A DNA stretch of 64,000 bases, from the NCBI RefSeq assembly GCF_037325665.1, contig NC_090246.1:39322434-39386433 (forward strand), in the 5' to 3' direction. The DNA is from Littorina saxatilis (lineage: Eukaryota > Mollusca > Gastropoda > Littorinimorpha > Littorinidae). Below are positions 32,801-47,800 of this stretch, one piece after another. Position numbers and translations under genes: made by a program. Below the pieces are notes generated by a model that did not search any database, was not told the DNA's origin, and was given only the letters and a program-made list of their open reading frames with translations. How positions within the stretch are numbered: position 1 is the stretch's first letter; each line of letters opens with the position of its first letter.

Positions 32801-35800
32801 TCATACATGGGGAAAGTTAGAAGCGGGTGTTGAAGAGGGGATATTATGATTTCCTAGTCATACATGGGGAAAGTTAGAAGCGGGTGTTGAAGAGGGGATA
32901 TTATGATTTCCTAGTCATACATGGGGAAAGTTAGAAGCGGGTGTTGAAGAGGGGATATTATGATTTCCTAGTCATACATGGGGAAAGTTAGAAGCGGGTG
33001 TTGAAGAGGGGATATTATGATTTCCTAGTCATACATGGGGAAAGTTAGAAGCGGGTGTTGAAGAGGGGATATTATGATTTCCTAGTCATACATGGGGAAA
33101 GTTAGAAGCGGGTGTTGAAGAGGGGATATTATGATTTCCTAGTCATACATGGGGAAAGTTAGAAGCGGGTGTTGAAGAGGGGATATTATGATTTCCTAGT
33201 CATACATGGGGAAAGTTAGAAGCGGGTGTTGAAGAGGGGATATTATGATTTCCTAGTCATACATGGGGAAAGTTAGAAGCGGGTGTTGAAGAGGGGATAT
33301 TATGATTTCCTAGTCATACATGGGGAAAGTTAGAAGCGGGTGTTGAAGAGGGGATATTATGATTTCCTAGTCATACATGGGGAAAGTTAGAAGCGGGTGT
33401 TGAAGAGGGGATATTATGATTTCCTAGTCATACATGGGGAAAGTTAGAAGCGGGTGTTGAAGAGGGGATATTATGATTTCCTAGTCATACATGGGGAAAG
33501 TTAGAAGCGGGTGTTGAAGAGGGGATATTATGATTTCCTAGTCATACATGGGGAAAGTTAGAAGCGGGTGTTGAAGAGGGGATATTATGATTTCCTAGTC
33601 ATACATGGGGAAAGTTAGAAGCGGGTGTTGAAGAGGGGATATTATGATTTCCTAGTCATACATGGGGAAAGTTAGAAGCGGGTGTTGAAGAGGGGATATT
33701 ATGATTTCCTAGTCATACATGGGGAAAGTTAGAAGCGGGTGTTGAAGAGGGGATATTATGATTTCCTAGTCATACATGGGGAAAGTTAGAAGCGGGTGTT
33801 GAAGAGGGGATATTATGATTTCCTAGTCATACATGGGGAAAGTTAGAAGCGGGTGTTGAAGAGGGGATATTATGATTTCCTAGTCATACATGGGGAAAGT
33901 TAGAAGCGGGTGTTGAAGAGGGGATATTATGATTTCCTAGTCATACATGGGGAAAGTTAGAAGCGGGTGTTGAAGAGGGGATATTATGATTTCCTAGTCA
34001 TACATGGGGAAAGTTAGAAGCGGGTGTTGAAGAGGGGATATTATGATTTCCTAGTCATACATGGGGAAAGTTAGAAGCGGGTGTTGAAGAGGGGATATTA
34101 TGATTTCCTAGTCATACATGGGGAAAGTTAGAAGCGGGTGTTGAAGAGGGGATATTATGATTTCCTAGTCATACATGGGGAAAGTTAGAAGCGGGTGTTG
34201 AAGAGGGGATATTATGATTTCCTAGTCATACATGGGGAAAGTTAGAAGCGGGTGTTGAAGAGGGGATATTATGATTTCCTAGTCATACATGGGGAAAGTT
34301 AGAAGCGGGTGTTGAAGAGGGGATATTATGATTTCCTAGTCATACATGGGGAAAGTTAGAAGCGGGTGTTGAAGAGGGGATATTATGATTTCCTAGTCAT
34401 ACATGGGGAAAGTTAGAAGCGGGTGTTGAAGAGGGGATATTATGATTTCCTAGTCATACATGGGGAAAGTTAGAAGCGGGTGTTGAAGAGGGGATATTAT
34501 GATTTCCTAGTCATACATGGGGAAAGTTAGAAGCGGGTGTTGAAGAGGGGATATTATGATTTCCTAGTCATACATGGGGAAAGTTAGAAGCGGGTGTTGA
34601 AGAGGGGATATTATGATTTCCTAGTCATACATGGGGAAAGTTAGAAGCGGGTGTTGAAGAGGGGATATTATGATTTCCTAGTCATACATGGGGAAAGTTA
34701 GAAGCGGGTGTTGAAGAGGGGATATTATGATTTCCTAGTCATACATGGGGAAAGTTAGAAGCGGGTGTTGAAGAGGGGATATTATGATTTCCTAGTCATA
34801 CATGGGGAAAGTTAGAAGCGGGTGTTGAAGAGGGGATATTATGATTTCCTAGTCATACATGGGGAAAGTTAGAAGCGGGTGTTGAAGAGGGGATATTATG
34901 ATTTCCTAGTCATACATGGGGAAAGTTAGAAGCGGGTGTTGAAGAGGGGATATTATGATTTCCTAGTCATACATGGGGAAAGTTAGAAGCGGGTGTTGAA
35001 GAGGGGATATTATGATTTCCTAGTCATACATGGGGAAAGTTAGAAGCGGGTGTTGAAGAGGGGATATTATGATTTCCTAGTCATACATGGGGAAAGTTAG
35101 AAGCGGGTGTTGAAGAGGGGATATTATGATTTCCTAGTCATACATGGGGAAAGTTAGAAGCGGGTGTTGAAGAGGGGATATTATGATTTCCTAGTCATAC
35201 ATGGGGAAAGTTAGAAGCGGGTGTTGAAGAGGGGATATTATGATTTCCTAGTCATACATGGGGAAAGTTAGAAGCGGGTGTTGAAGAGGGGATATTATGA
35301 TTTCCTAGTCATACATGGGGAAAGTTAGAAGCGGGTGTTGAAGAGGGGATATTATGATTTCCTAGTCATACATGGGGAAAGTTAGAAGCGGGTGTTGAAG
35401 AGGGGATATTATGATTTCCTAGTCATACATGGGGAAAGTTAGAAGCGGGTGTTGAAGAGGGGATATTATGATTTCCTAGTCATACATGGGGAAAGTTAGA
35501 AGCGGGTGTTGAAGAGGGGATATTATGATTTCCTAGTCATACATGGGGAAAGTTAGAAGCGGGTGTTGAAGAGGGGATATTATGATTTCCTAGTCATACA
35601 TGGGGAAAGTTAGAAGCGGGTGTTGAAGAGGGGATATTATGATTTCCTAGTCATACATGGGGAAAGTTAGAAGCGGGTGTTGAAGAGGGGATATTATGAT
35701 TTCCTAGTCATACATGGGGAAAGTTAGAAGCGGGTGTTGAAGAGGGGATATTATGATTTCCTAGTCATACATGGGGAAAGTTAGAAGCGGGTGTTGAAGA

Positions 35801-38800
35801 GGGGATATTATGATTTCCTAGTCATACATGGGGAAAGTTAGAAGCGGGTGTTGAAGAGGGGATATTATGATTTCCTAGTCATACATGGGGAAAGTTAGAA
35901 GCGGGTGTTGAAGAGGGGATATTATGATTTCCTAGTCATACATGGGGAAAGTTAGAAGCGGGTGTTGAAGAGGGGATATTATGATTTCCTAGTCATACAT
36001 GGGGAAAGTTAGAAGCGGGTGTTGAAGAGGGGATATTATGATTTCCTAGTCATACATGGGGAAAGTTAGAAGCGGGTGTTGAAGAGGGGATATTATGATT
36101 TCCTAGTCATACATGGGGAAAGTTAGAAGCGGGTGTTGAAGAGGGGATATTATGATTTCCTAGTCATACATGGGGAAAGTTAGAAGCGGGTGTTGAAGAG
36201 GGGATATTATGATTTCCTAGTCATACATGGGGAAAGTTAGAAGCGGGTGTTGAAGAGGGGATATTATGATTTCCTAGTCATACATGGGGAAAGTTAGAAG
36301 CGGGTGTTGAAGAGGGGATATTATGATTTCCTAGTCATACATGGGGAAAGTTAGAAGCGGGTGTTGAAGAGGGGATATTATGATTTCCTAGTCATACATG
36401 GGGAAAGTTAGAAGCGGGTGTTGAAGAGGGGATATTATGATTTCCTAGTCATACATGGGGAAAGTTAGAAGCGGGTGTTGAAGAGGGGATATTATGATTT
36501 CCTAGTCATACATGGGGAAAGTTAGAAGCGGGTGTTGAAGAGGGGATATTATGATTTCCTAGTCATACATGGGGAAAGTTAGAAGCGGGTGTTGAAGAGG
36601 GGATATTATGATTTCCTAGTCATACATGGGGAAAGTTAGAAGCGGGTGTTGAAGAGGGGATATTATGATTTCCTAGTCATACATGGGGAAAGTTAGAAGC
36701 GGGTGTTGAAGAGGGGATATTATGATTTCCTAGTCATACATGGGGAAAGTTAGAAGCGGGTGTTGAAGAGGGGATATTATGATTTCCTAGTCATACATGG
36801 GGAAAGTTAGAAGCGGGTGTTGAAGAGGGGATATTATGATTTCCTAGTCATACATGGGGAAAGTTAGAAGCGGGTGTTGAAGAGGGGATATTATGATTTC
36901 CTAGTCATACATGGGGAAAGTTAGAAGCGGGTGTTGAAGAGGGGATATTATGATTTCCTAGTCATACATGGGGAAAGTTAGAAGCGGGTGTTGAAGAGGG
37001 GATATTATGATTTCCTAGTCATACATGGGGAAAGTTAGAAGCGGGTGTTGAAGAGGGGATATTATGATTTCCTAGTCATACATGGGGAAAGTTAGAAGCG
37101 GGTGTTGAAGAGGGGATATTATGATTTCCTAGTCATACATGGGGAAAGTTAGAAGCGGGTGTTGAAGAGGGGATATTATGATTTCCTAGTCATACATGGG
37201 GAAAGTTAGAAGCGGGTGTTGAAGAGGGGATATTATGATTTCCTAGTCATACATGGGGAAAGTTAGAAGCGGGTGTTGAAGAGGGGATATTATGATTTCC
37301 TAGTCATACATGGGGAAAGTTAGAAGCGGGTGTTGAAGAGGGGATATTATGATTTCCTAGTCATACATGGGGAAAGTTAGAAGCGGGTGTTGAAGAGGGG
37401 ATATTATGATTTCCTAGTCATACATGGGGAAAGTTAGAAGCGGGTGTTGAAGAGGGGATATTATGATTTCCTAGTCATACATGGGGAAAGTTAGAAGCGG
37501 GTGTTGAAGAGGGGATATTATGATTTCCTAGTCATACATGGGGAAAGTTAGAAGCGGGTGTTGAAGAGGGGATATTATGATTTCCTAGTCATACATGGGG
37601 AAAGTTAGAAGCGGGTGTTGAAGAGGGGATATTATGATTTCCTAGTCATACATGGGGAAAGTTAGAAGCGGGTGTTGAAGAGGGGATATTATGATTTCCT
37701 AGTCATACATGGGGAAAGTTAGAAGCGGGTGTTGAAGAGGGGATATTATGATTTCCTAGTCATACATGGGGAAAGTTAGAAGCGGGTGTTGAAGAGGGGA
37801 TATTATGATTTCCTAGTCATACATGGGGAAAGTTAGAAGCGGGTGTTGAAGAGGGGATATTATGATTTCCTAGTCATACATGGGGAAAGTTAGAAGCGGG
37901 TGTTGAAGAGGGGATATTATGATTTCCTAGTCATACATGGGGAAAGTTAGAAGCGGGTGTTGAAGAGGGGATATTATGATTTCCTAGTCATACATGGGGA
38001 AAGTTAGAAGCGGGTGTTGAAGAGGGGATATTATGATTTCCTAGTCATACATGGGGAAAGTTAGAAGCGGGTGTTGAAGAGGGGATATTATGATTTCCTA
38101 GTCATACATGGGGAAAGTTAGAAGCGGGTGTTGAAGAGGGGATATTATGATTTCCTAGTCATACATGGGGAAAGTTAGAAGCGGGTGTTGAAGAGGGGAT
38201 ATTATGATTTCCTAGTCATACATGGGGAAAGTTAGAAGCGGGTGTTGAAGAGGGGATATTATGATTTCCTAGTCATACATGGGGAAAGTTAGAAGCGGGT
38301 GTTGAAGAGGGGATATTATGATTTCCTAGTCATACATGGGGAAAGTTAGAAGCGGGTGTTGAAGAGGGGATATTATGATTTCCTAGTCATACATGGGGAA
38401 AGTTAGAAGCGGGTGTTGAAGAGGGGATATTATGATTTCCTAGTCATACATGGGGAAAGTTAGAAGCGGGTGTTGAAGAGGGGATATTATGATTTCCTAG
38501 TCATACATGGGGAAAGTTAGAAGCGGGTGTTGAAGAGGGGATATTATGATTTCCTAGTCATACATGGGGAAAGTTAGAAGCGGGTGTTGAAGAGGGGATA
38601 TTATGATTTCCTAGTCATACATGGGGAAAGTTAGAAGCGGGTGTTGAAGAGGGGATATTATGATTTCCTAGTCATACATGGGGAAAGTTAGAAGCGGGTG
38701 TTGAAGAGGGGATATTATGATTTCCTAGTCATACATGGGGAAAGTTAGAAGCGGGTGTTGAAGAGGGGATATTATGATTTCCTAGTCATACATGGGGAAA

Positions 38801-41800
38801 GTTAGAAGCGGGTGTTGAAGAGGGGATATTATGATTTCCTAGTCATACATGGGGAAAGTTAGAAGCGGGTGTTGAAGAGGGGATATTATGATTTCCTAGT
38901 CATACATGGGGAAAGTTAGAAGCGGGTGTTGAAGAGGGGATATTATGATTTCCTAGTCATACATGGGGAAAGTTAGAAGCGGGTGTTGAAGAGGGGATAT
39001 TATGATTTCCTAGTCATACATGGGGAAAGTTAGAAGCGGGTGTTGAAGAGGGGATATTATGATTTCCTAGTCATACATGGGGAAAGTTAGAAGCGGGTGT
39101 TGAAGAGGGGATATTATGATTTCCTAGTCATACATGGGGAAAGTTAGAAGCGGGTGTTGAAGAGGGGATATTATGATTTCCTAGTCATACATGGGGAAAG
39201 TTAGAAGCGGGTGTTGAAGAGGGGATATTATGATTTCCTAGTCATACATGGGGAAAGTTAGAAGCGGGTGTTGAAGAGGGGATATTATGATTTCCTAGTC
39301 ATACATGGGGAAAGTTAGAAGCGGGTGTTGAAGAGGGGATATTATGATTTCCTAGTCATACATGGGGAAAGTTAGAAGCGGGTGTTGAAGAGGGGATATT
39401 ATGATTTCCTAGTCATACATGGGGAAAGTTAGAAGCGGGTGTTGAAGAGGGGATATTATGATTTCCTAGTCATACATGGGGAAAGTTAGAAGCGGGTGTT
39501 GAAGAGGGGATATTATGATTTCCTAGTCATACATGGGGAAAGTTAGAAGCGGGTGTTGAAGAGGGGATATTATGATTTCCTAGTCATACATGGGGAAAGT
39601 TAGAAGCGGGTGTTGAAGAGGGGATATTATGATTTCCTAGTCATACATGGGGAAAGTTAGAAGCGGGTGTTGAAGAGGGGATATTATGATTTCCTAGTCA
39701 TACATGGGGAAAGTTAGAAGCGGGTGTTGAAGAGGGGATATTATGATTTCCTAGTCATACATGGGGAAAGTTAGAAGCGGGTGTTGAAGAGGGGATATTA
39801 TGATTTCCTAGTCATACATGGGGAAAGTTAGAAGCGGGTGTTGAAGAGGGGATATTATGATTTCCTAGTCATACATGGGGAAAGTTAGAAGCGGGTGTTG
39901 AAGAGGGGATATTATGATTTCCTAGTCATACATGGGGAAAGTTAGAAGCGGGTGTTGAAGAGGGGATATTATGATTTCCTAGTCATACATGGGGAAAGTT
40001 AGAAGCGGGTGTTGAAGAGGGGATATTATGATTTCCTAGTCATACATGGGGAAAGTTAGAAGCGGGTGTTGAAGAGGGGATATTATGATTTCCTAGTCAT
40101 ACATGGGGAAAGTTAGAAGCGGGTGTTGAAGAGGGGATATTATGATTTCCTAGTCATACATGGGGAAAGTTAGAAGCGGGTGTTGAAGAGGGGATATTAT
40201 GATTTCCTAGTCATACATGGGGAAAGTTAGAAGCGGGTGTTGAAGAGGGGATATTATGATTTCCTAGTCATACATGGGGAAAGTTAGAAGCGGGTGTTGA
40301 AGAGGGGATATTATGATTTCCTAGTCATACATGGGGAAAGTTAGAAGCGGGTGTTGAAGAGGGGATATTATGATTTCCTAGTCATACATGGGGAAAGTTA
40401 GAAGCGGGTGTTGAAGAGGGGATATTATGATTTCCTAGTCATACATGGGGAAAGTTAGAAGCGGGTGTTGAAGAGGGGATATTATGATTTCCTAGTCATA
40501 CATGGGGAAAGTTAGAAGCGGGTGTTGAAGAGGGGATATTATGATTTCCTAGTCATACATGGGGAAAGTTAGAAGCGGGTGTTGAAGAGGGGATATTATG
40601 ATTTCCTAGTCATACATGGGGAAAGTTAGAAGCGGGTGTTGAAGAGGGGATATTATGATTTCCTAGTCATACATGGGGAAAGTTAGAAGCGGGTGTTGAA
40701 GAGGGGATATTATGATTTCCTAGTCATACATGGGGAAAGTTAGAAGCGGGTGTTGAAGAGGGGATATTATGATTTCCTAGTCATACATGGGGAAAGTTAG
40801 AAGCGGGTGTTGAAGAGGGGATATTATGATTTCCTAGTCATACATGGGGAAAGTTAGAAGCGGGTGTTGAAGAGGGGATATTATGATTTCCTAGTCATAC
40901 ATGGGGAAAGTTAGAAGCGGGTGTTGAAGAGGGGATATTATGATTTCCTAGTCATACATGGGGAAAGTTAGAAGCGGGTGTTGAAGAGGGGATATTATGA
41001 TTTCCTAGTCATACATGGGGAAAGTTAGAAGCGGGTGTTGAAGAGGGGATATTATGATTTCCTAGTCATACATGGGGAAAGTTAGAAGCGGGTGTTGAAG
41101 AGGGGATATTATGATTTCCTAGTCATACATGGGGAAAGTTAGAAGCGGGTGTTGAAGAGGGGATATTATGATTTCCTAGTCATACATGGGGAAAGTTAGA
41201 AGCGGGTGTTGAAGAGGGGATATTATGATTTCCTAGTCATACATGGGGAAAGTTAGAAGCGGGTGTTGAAGAGGGGATATTATGATTTCCTAGTCATACA
41301 TGGGGAAAGTTAGAAGCGGGTGTTGAAGAGGGGATATTATGATTTCCTAGTCATACATGGGGAAAGTTAGAAGCGGGTGTTGAAGAGGGGATATTATGAT
41401 TTCCTAGTCATACATGGGGAAAGTTAGAAGCGGGTGTTGAAGAGGGGATATTATGATTTCCTAGTCATACATGGGGAAAGTTAGAAGCGGGTGTTGAAGA
41501 GGGGATATTATGATTTCCTAGTCATACATGGGGAAAGTTAGAAGCGGGTGTTGAAGAGGGGATATTATGATTTCCTAGTCATACATGGGGAAAGTTAGAA
41601 GCGGGTGTTGAAGAGGGGATATTATGATTTCCTAGTCATACATGGGGAAAGTTAGAAGCGGGTGTTGAAGAGGGGATATTATGATTTCCTAGTCATACAT
41701 GGGGAAAGTTAGAAGCGGGTGTTGAAGAGGGGATATTATGATTTCCTAGTCATACATGGGGAAAGTTAGAAGCGGGTGTTGAAGAGGGGATATTATGATT

Positions 41801-44800
41801 TCCTAGTCATACATGGGGAAAGTTAGAAGCGGGTGTTGAAGAGGGGATATTATGATTTCCTAGTCATACATGGGGAAAGTTAGAAGCGGGTGTTGAAGAG
41901 GGGATATTATGATTTCCTAGTCATACATGGGGAAAGTTAGAAGCGGGTGTTGAAGAGGGGATATTATGATTTCCTAGTTATACATGGGGAAAGTTAGAAG
42001 CGGGTGTTGAAGAGGGGATATTATGATTTCCTAGTCATACATGGGGAAAGTTAGAAGCGGGTGTTGAAGAGGGGATATTATGATTTCCTAGTCATACATG
42101 GGGAAAGTTAGAAGCGGGTGTTGAAGAGGGGATATTATGATTTCCTAGTCATACATGGGGAAAGTTAGAAGCGGGTGTTGAAGAGGGGATATTATGATTT
42201 CCTAGTCATACATGGGGAAAGTTAGAAGCGGGTGTTGAAGAGGGGATATTATGATTTCCTAGTCATACATGGGGAAAGTTAGAAGCGGGTGTTGAAGAGG
42301 GGATATTATGATTTCCTAGTCATACATGGGGAAAGTTAGAAGCGGGTGTTGAAGAGGGGATATTATGATTTCCTAGTCATACATGGGGAAAGTTAGAAGC
42401 GGGTGTTGAAGAGGGGATATTATGATTTCCTAGTCATACATGGGGAAAGTTAGAAGCGGGTGTTGAAGAGGGGATATTATGATTTCCTAGTCATACATGG
42501 GGAAAGTTAGAAGCGGGTGTTGAAGAGGGGATATTATGATTTCCTAGTCATACATGGGGAAAGTTAGAAGCGGGTGTTGAAGAGGGGATATTATGATTTC
42601 CTAGTCATACATGGGGAAAGTTAGAAGCGGGTGTTGAAGAGGGGATATTATGATTTCCTAGTCATACATGGGGAAAGTTAGAAGCGGGTGTTGAAGAGGG
42701 GATATTATGATTTCCTAGTCATACATGGGGAAAGTTAGAAGCGGGTGTTGAAGAGGGGATATTATGATTTCCTAGTCATACATGGGGAAAGTTAGAAGCG
42801 GGTGTTGAAGAGGGGATATTATGATTTCCTAGTCATACATGGGGAAAGTTAGAAGCGGGTGTTGAAGAGGGGATATTATGATTTCCTAGTCATACATGGG
42901 GAAAGTTAGAAGCGGGTGTTGAAGAGGGGATATTATGATTTCCTAGTCATACATGGGGAAAGTTAGAAGCGGGTGTTGAAGAGGGGATATTATGATTTCC
43001 TAGTCATACATGGGGAAAGTTAGAAGCGGGTGTTGAAGAGGGGATATTATGATTTCCTAGTCATACATGGGGAAAGTTAGAAGCGGGTGTTGAAGAGGGG
43101 ATATTATGATTTCCTAGTCATACATGGGGAAAGTTAGAAGCGGGTGTTGAAGAGGGGATATTATGATTTCCTAGTCATACATGGGGAAAGTTAGAAGCGG
43201 GTGTTGAAGAGGGGATATTATGATTTCCTAGTCATACATGGGGAAAGTTAGAAGCGGGTGTTGAAGAGGGGATATTATGATTTCCTAGTCATACATGGGG
43301 AAAGTTAGAAGCGGGTGTTGAAGAGGGGATATTATGATTTCCTAGTCATACATGGGGAAAGTTAGAAGCGGGTGTTGAAGAGGGGATATTATGATTTCCT
43401 AGTCATACATGGGGAAAGTTAGAAGCGGGTGTTGAAGAGGGGATATTATGATTTCCTAGTCATACATGGGGAAAGTTAGAAGCGGGTGTTGAAGAGGGGA
43501 TATTATGATTTCCTAGTCATACATGGGGAAAGTTAGAAGCGGGTGTTGAAGAGGGGATATTATGATTTCCTAGTCATACATGGGGAAAGTTAGAAGCGGG
43601 TGTTGAAGAGGGGATATTATGATTTCCTAGTCATACATGGGGAAAGTTAGAAGCGGGTGTTGAAGAGGGGATATTATGATTTCCTAGTCATACATGGGGA
43701 AAGTTAGAAGCGGGTGTTGAAGAGGGGATATTATGATTTCCTAGTCATACATGGGGAAAGTTAGAAGCGGGTGTTGAAGAGGGGATATTATGATTTCCTA
43801 GTCATACATGGGGAAAGTTAGAAGCGGGTGTTGAAGAGGGGATATTATGATTTCCTAGTCATACATGGGGAAAGTTAGAAGCGGGTGTTGAAGAGGGGAT
43901 ATTATGATTTCCTAGTCATACATGGGGAAAGTTAGAAGCGGGTGTTGAAGAGGGGATATTATGATTTCCTAGTCATACATGGGGAAAGTTAGAAGCGGGT
44001 GTTGAAGAGGGGATATTATGATTTCCTAGTCATACATGGGGAAAGTTAGAAGCGGGTGTTGAAGAGGGGATATTATGATTTCCTAGTTATACATGGGGAA
44101 AGTTAGAAGCGGGTGTTGAAGAGGGGATATTATGATTTCCTAGTCATACATGGGGAAAGTTAGAAGCGGGTGTTGAAGAGGGGATATTATGATTTCCTAG
44201 TCATACATGGGGAAAGTTAGAAGCGGGTGTTGAAGAGGGGATATTATGATTTCCTAGTCATACATGGGGAAAGTTAGAAGCGGGTGTTGAAGAGGGGATA
44301 TTATGATTTCCTAGTCATACATGGGGAAAGTTAGAAGCGGGTGTTGAAGAGGGGATATTATGATTTCCTAGTCATACATGGGGAAAGTTAGAAGCGGGTG
44401 TTGAAGAGGGGATATTATGATTTCCTAGTCATACATGGGGAAAGTTAGAAGCGGGTGTTGAAGAGGGGATATTATGATTTCCTAGTCATACATGGGGAAA
44501 GTTAGAAGCGGGTGTTGAAGAGGGGATATTATGATTTCCTAGTCATACATGGGGAAAGTTAGAAGCGGGTGTTGAAGAGGGGATATTATGATTTCCTAGT
44601 CATACATGGGGAAAGTTAGAAGCGGGTGTTGAAGAGGGGATATTATGATTTCCTAGTCATACATGGGGAAAGTTAGAAGCGGGTGTTGAAGAGGGGATAT
44701 TATGATTTCCTAGTCATACATGGGGAAAGTTAGAAGCGGGTGTTGAAGAGGGGATATTATGATTTCCTAGTCATACATGGGGAAAGTTAGAAGCGGGTGT

Positions 44801-47800
44801 TGAAGAGGGGATATTATGATTTCCTAGTCATACATGGGGAAAGTTAGAAGCGGGTGTTGAAGAGGGGATATTATGATTTCCTAGTCATACATGGGGAAAG
44901 TTAGAAGCGGGTGTTGAAGAGGGGATATTATGATTTCCTAGTCATACATGGGGAAAGTTAGAAGCGGGTGTTGAAGAGGGGATATTATGATTTCCTAGTC
45001 ATACATGGGGAAAGTTAGAAGCGGGTGTTGAAGAGGGGATATTATGATTTCCTAGTCATACATGGGGAAAGTTAGAAGCGGGTGTTGAAGAGGGGATATT
45101 ATGATTTCCTAGTCATACATGGGGAAAGTTAGAAGCGGGTGTTGAAGAGGGGATATTATGATTTCCTAGTCATACATGGGGAAAGTTAGAAGCGGGTGTT
45201 GAAGAGGGGATATTATGATTTCCTAGTCATACATGGGGAAAGTTAGAAGCGGGTGTTGAAGAGGGGATATTATGATTTCCTAGTCATACATGGGGAAAGT
45301 TAGAAGCGGGTGTTGAAGAGGGGATATTATGATTTCCTAGTCATACATGGGGAAAGTTAGAAGCGGGTGTTGAAGAGGGGATATTATGATTTCCTAGTCA
45401 TACATGGGGAAAGTTAGAAGCGGGTGTTGAAGAGGGGATATTATGATTTCCTAGTCATACATGGGGAAAGTTAGAAGCGGGTGTTGAAGAGGGGATATTA
45501 TGATTTCCTAGTCATACATGGGGAAAGTTAGAAGCGGGTGTTGAAGAGGGGATATTATGATTTCCTAGTCATACATGGGGAAAGTTAGAAGCGGGTGTTG
45601 AAGAGGGGATATTATGATTTCCTAGTCATACATGGGGAAAGTTAGAAGCGGGTGTTGAAGAGGGGATATTATGATTTCCTAGTCATACATGGGGAAAGTT
45701 AGAAGCGGGTGTTGAAGAGGGGATATTATGATTTCCTAGTCATACATGGGGAAAGTTAGAAGCGGGTGTTGAAGAGGGGATATTATGATTTCCTAGTCAT
45801 ACATGGGGAAAGTTAGAAGCGGGTGTTGAAGAGGGGATATTATGATTTCCTAGTCATACATGGGGAAAGTTAGAAGCGGGTGTTGAAGAGGGGATATTAT
45901 GATTTCCTAGTCATACATGGGGAAAGTTAGAAGCGGGTGTTGAAGAGGGGATATTATGATTTCCTAGTCATACATGGGGAAAGTTAGAAGCGGGTGTTGA
46001 AGAGGGGATATTATGATTTCCTAGTCATACATGGGGAAAGTTAGAAGCGGGTGTTGAAGAGGGGATATTATGATTTCCTAGTCATACATGGGGAAAGTTA
46101 GAAGCGGGTGTTGAAGAGGGGATATTATGATTTCCTAGTCATACATGGGGAAAGTTAGAAGCGGGTGTTGAAGAGGGGATATTATGATTTCCTAGTCATA
46201 CATGGGGAAAGTTAGAAGCGGGTGTTGAAGAGGGGATATTATGATTTCCTAGTCATACATGGGGAAAGTTAGAAGCGGGTGTTGAAGAGGGGATATTATG
46301 ATTTCCTAGTCATACATGGGGAAAGTTAGAAGCGGGTGTTGAAGAGGGGATATTATGATTTCCTAGTCATACATGGGGAAAGTTAGAAGCGGGTGTTGAA
46401 GAGGGGATATTATGATTTCCTAGTCATACATGGGGAAAGTTAGAAGCGGGTGTTGAAGAGGGGATATTATGATTTCCTAGTCATACATGGGGAAAGTTAG
46501 AAGCGGGTGTTGAAGAGGGGATATTATGATTTCCTAGTCATACATGGGGAAAGTTAGAAGCGGGTGTTGAAGAGGGGATATTATGATTTCCTAGTCATAC
46601 ATGGGGAAAGTTAGAAGCGGGTGTTGAAGAGGGGATATTATGATTTCCTAGTCATACATGGGGAAAGTTAGAAGCGGGTGTTGAAGAGGGGATATTATGA
46701 TTTCCTAGTCATACATGGGGAAAGTTAGAAGCGGGTGTTGAAGAGGGGATATTATGATTTCCTAGTCATACATGGGGAAAGTTAGAAGCGGGTGTTGAAG
46801 AGGGGATATTATGATTTCCTAGTCATACATGGGGAAAGTTAGAAGCGGGTGTTGAAGAGGGGATATTATGATTTCCTAGTCATACATGGGGAAAGTTAGA
46901 AGCGGGTGTTGAAGAGGGGATATTATGATTTCCTAGTCATACATGGGGAAAGTTAGAAGCGGGTGTTGAAGAGGGGATATTATGATTTCCTAGTCATACA
47001 TGGGGAAAGTTAGAAGCGGGTGTTGAAGAGGGGATATTATGATTTCCTAGTCATACATGGGGAAAGTTAGAAGCGGGTGTTGAAGAGGGGATATTATGAT
47101 TTCCTAGTCATACATGGGGAAAGTTAGAAGCGGGTGTTGAAGAGGGGATATTATGATTTCCTAGTCATACATGGGGAAAGTTAGAAGCGGGTGTTGAAGA
47201 GGGGATATTATGATTTCCTAGTCATACATGGGGAAAGTTAGAAGCGGGTGTTGAAGAGGGGATATTATGATTTCCTAGTCATACATGGGGAAAGTTAGAA
47301 GCGGGTGTTGAAGAGGGGATATTATGATTTCCTAGTCATACATGGGGAAAGTTAGAAGCGGGTGTTGAAGAGGGGATATTATGATTTCCTAGTCATACAT
47401 GGGGAAAGTTAGAAGCGGGTGTTGAAGAGGGGATATTATGATTTCCTAGTCATACATGGGGAAAGTTAGAAGCGGGTGTTGAAGAGGGGATATTATGATT
47501 TCCTAGTCATACATGGGGAAAGTTAGAAGCGGGTGTTGAAGAGGGGATATTATGATTTCCTAGTCATACATGGGGAAAGTTAGAAGCGGGTGTTGAAGAG
47601 GGGATATTATGATTTCCTAGTCATACATGGGGAAAGTTAGAAGCGGGTGTTGAAGAGGGGATATTATGATTTCCTAGTCATACATGGGGAAAGTTAGAAG
47701 CGGGTGTTGAAGAGGGGATATTATGATTTCCTAGTTATACATGGGGAAAGTTAGAAGCGGGTGTTGAAGAGGGGATATTATGATTTCCTAGTTATACATG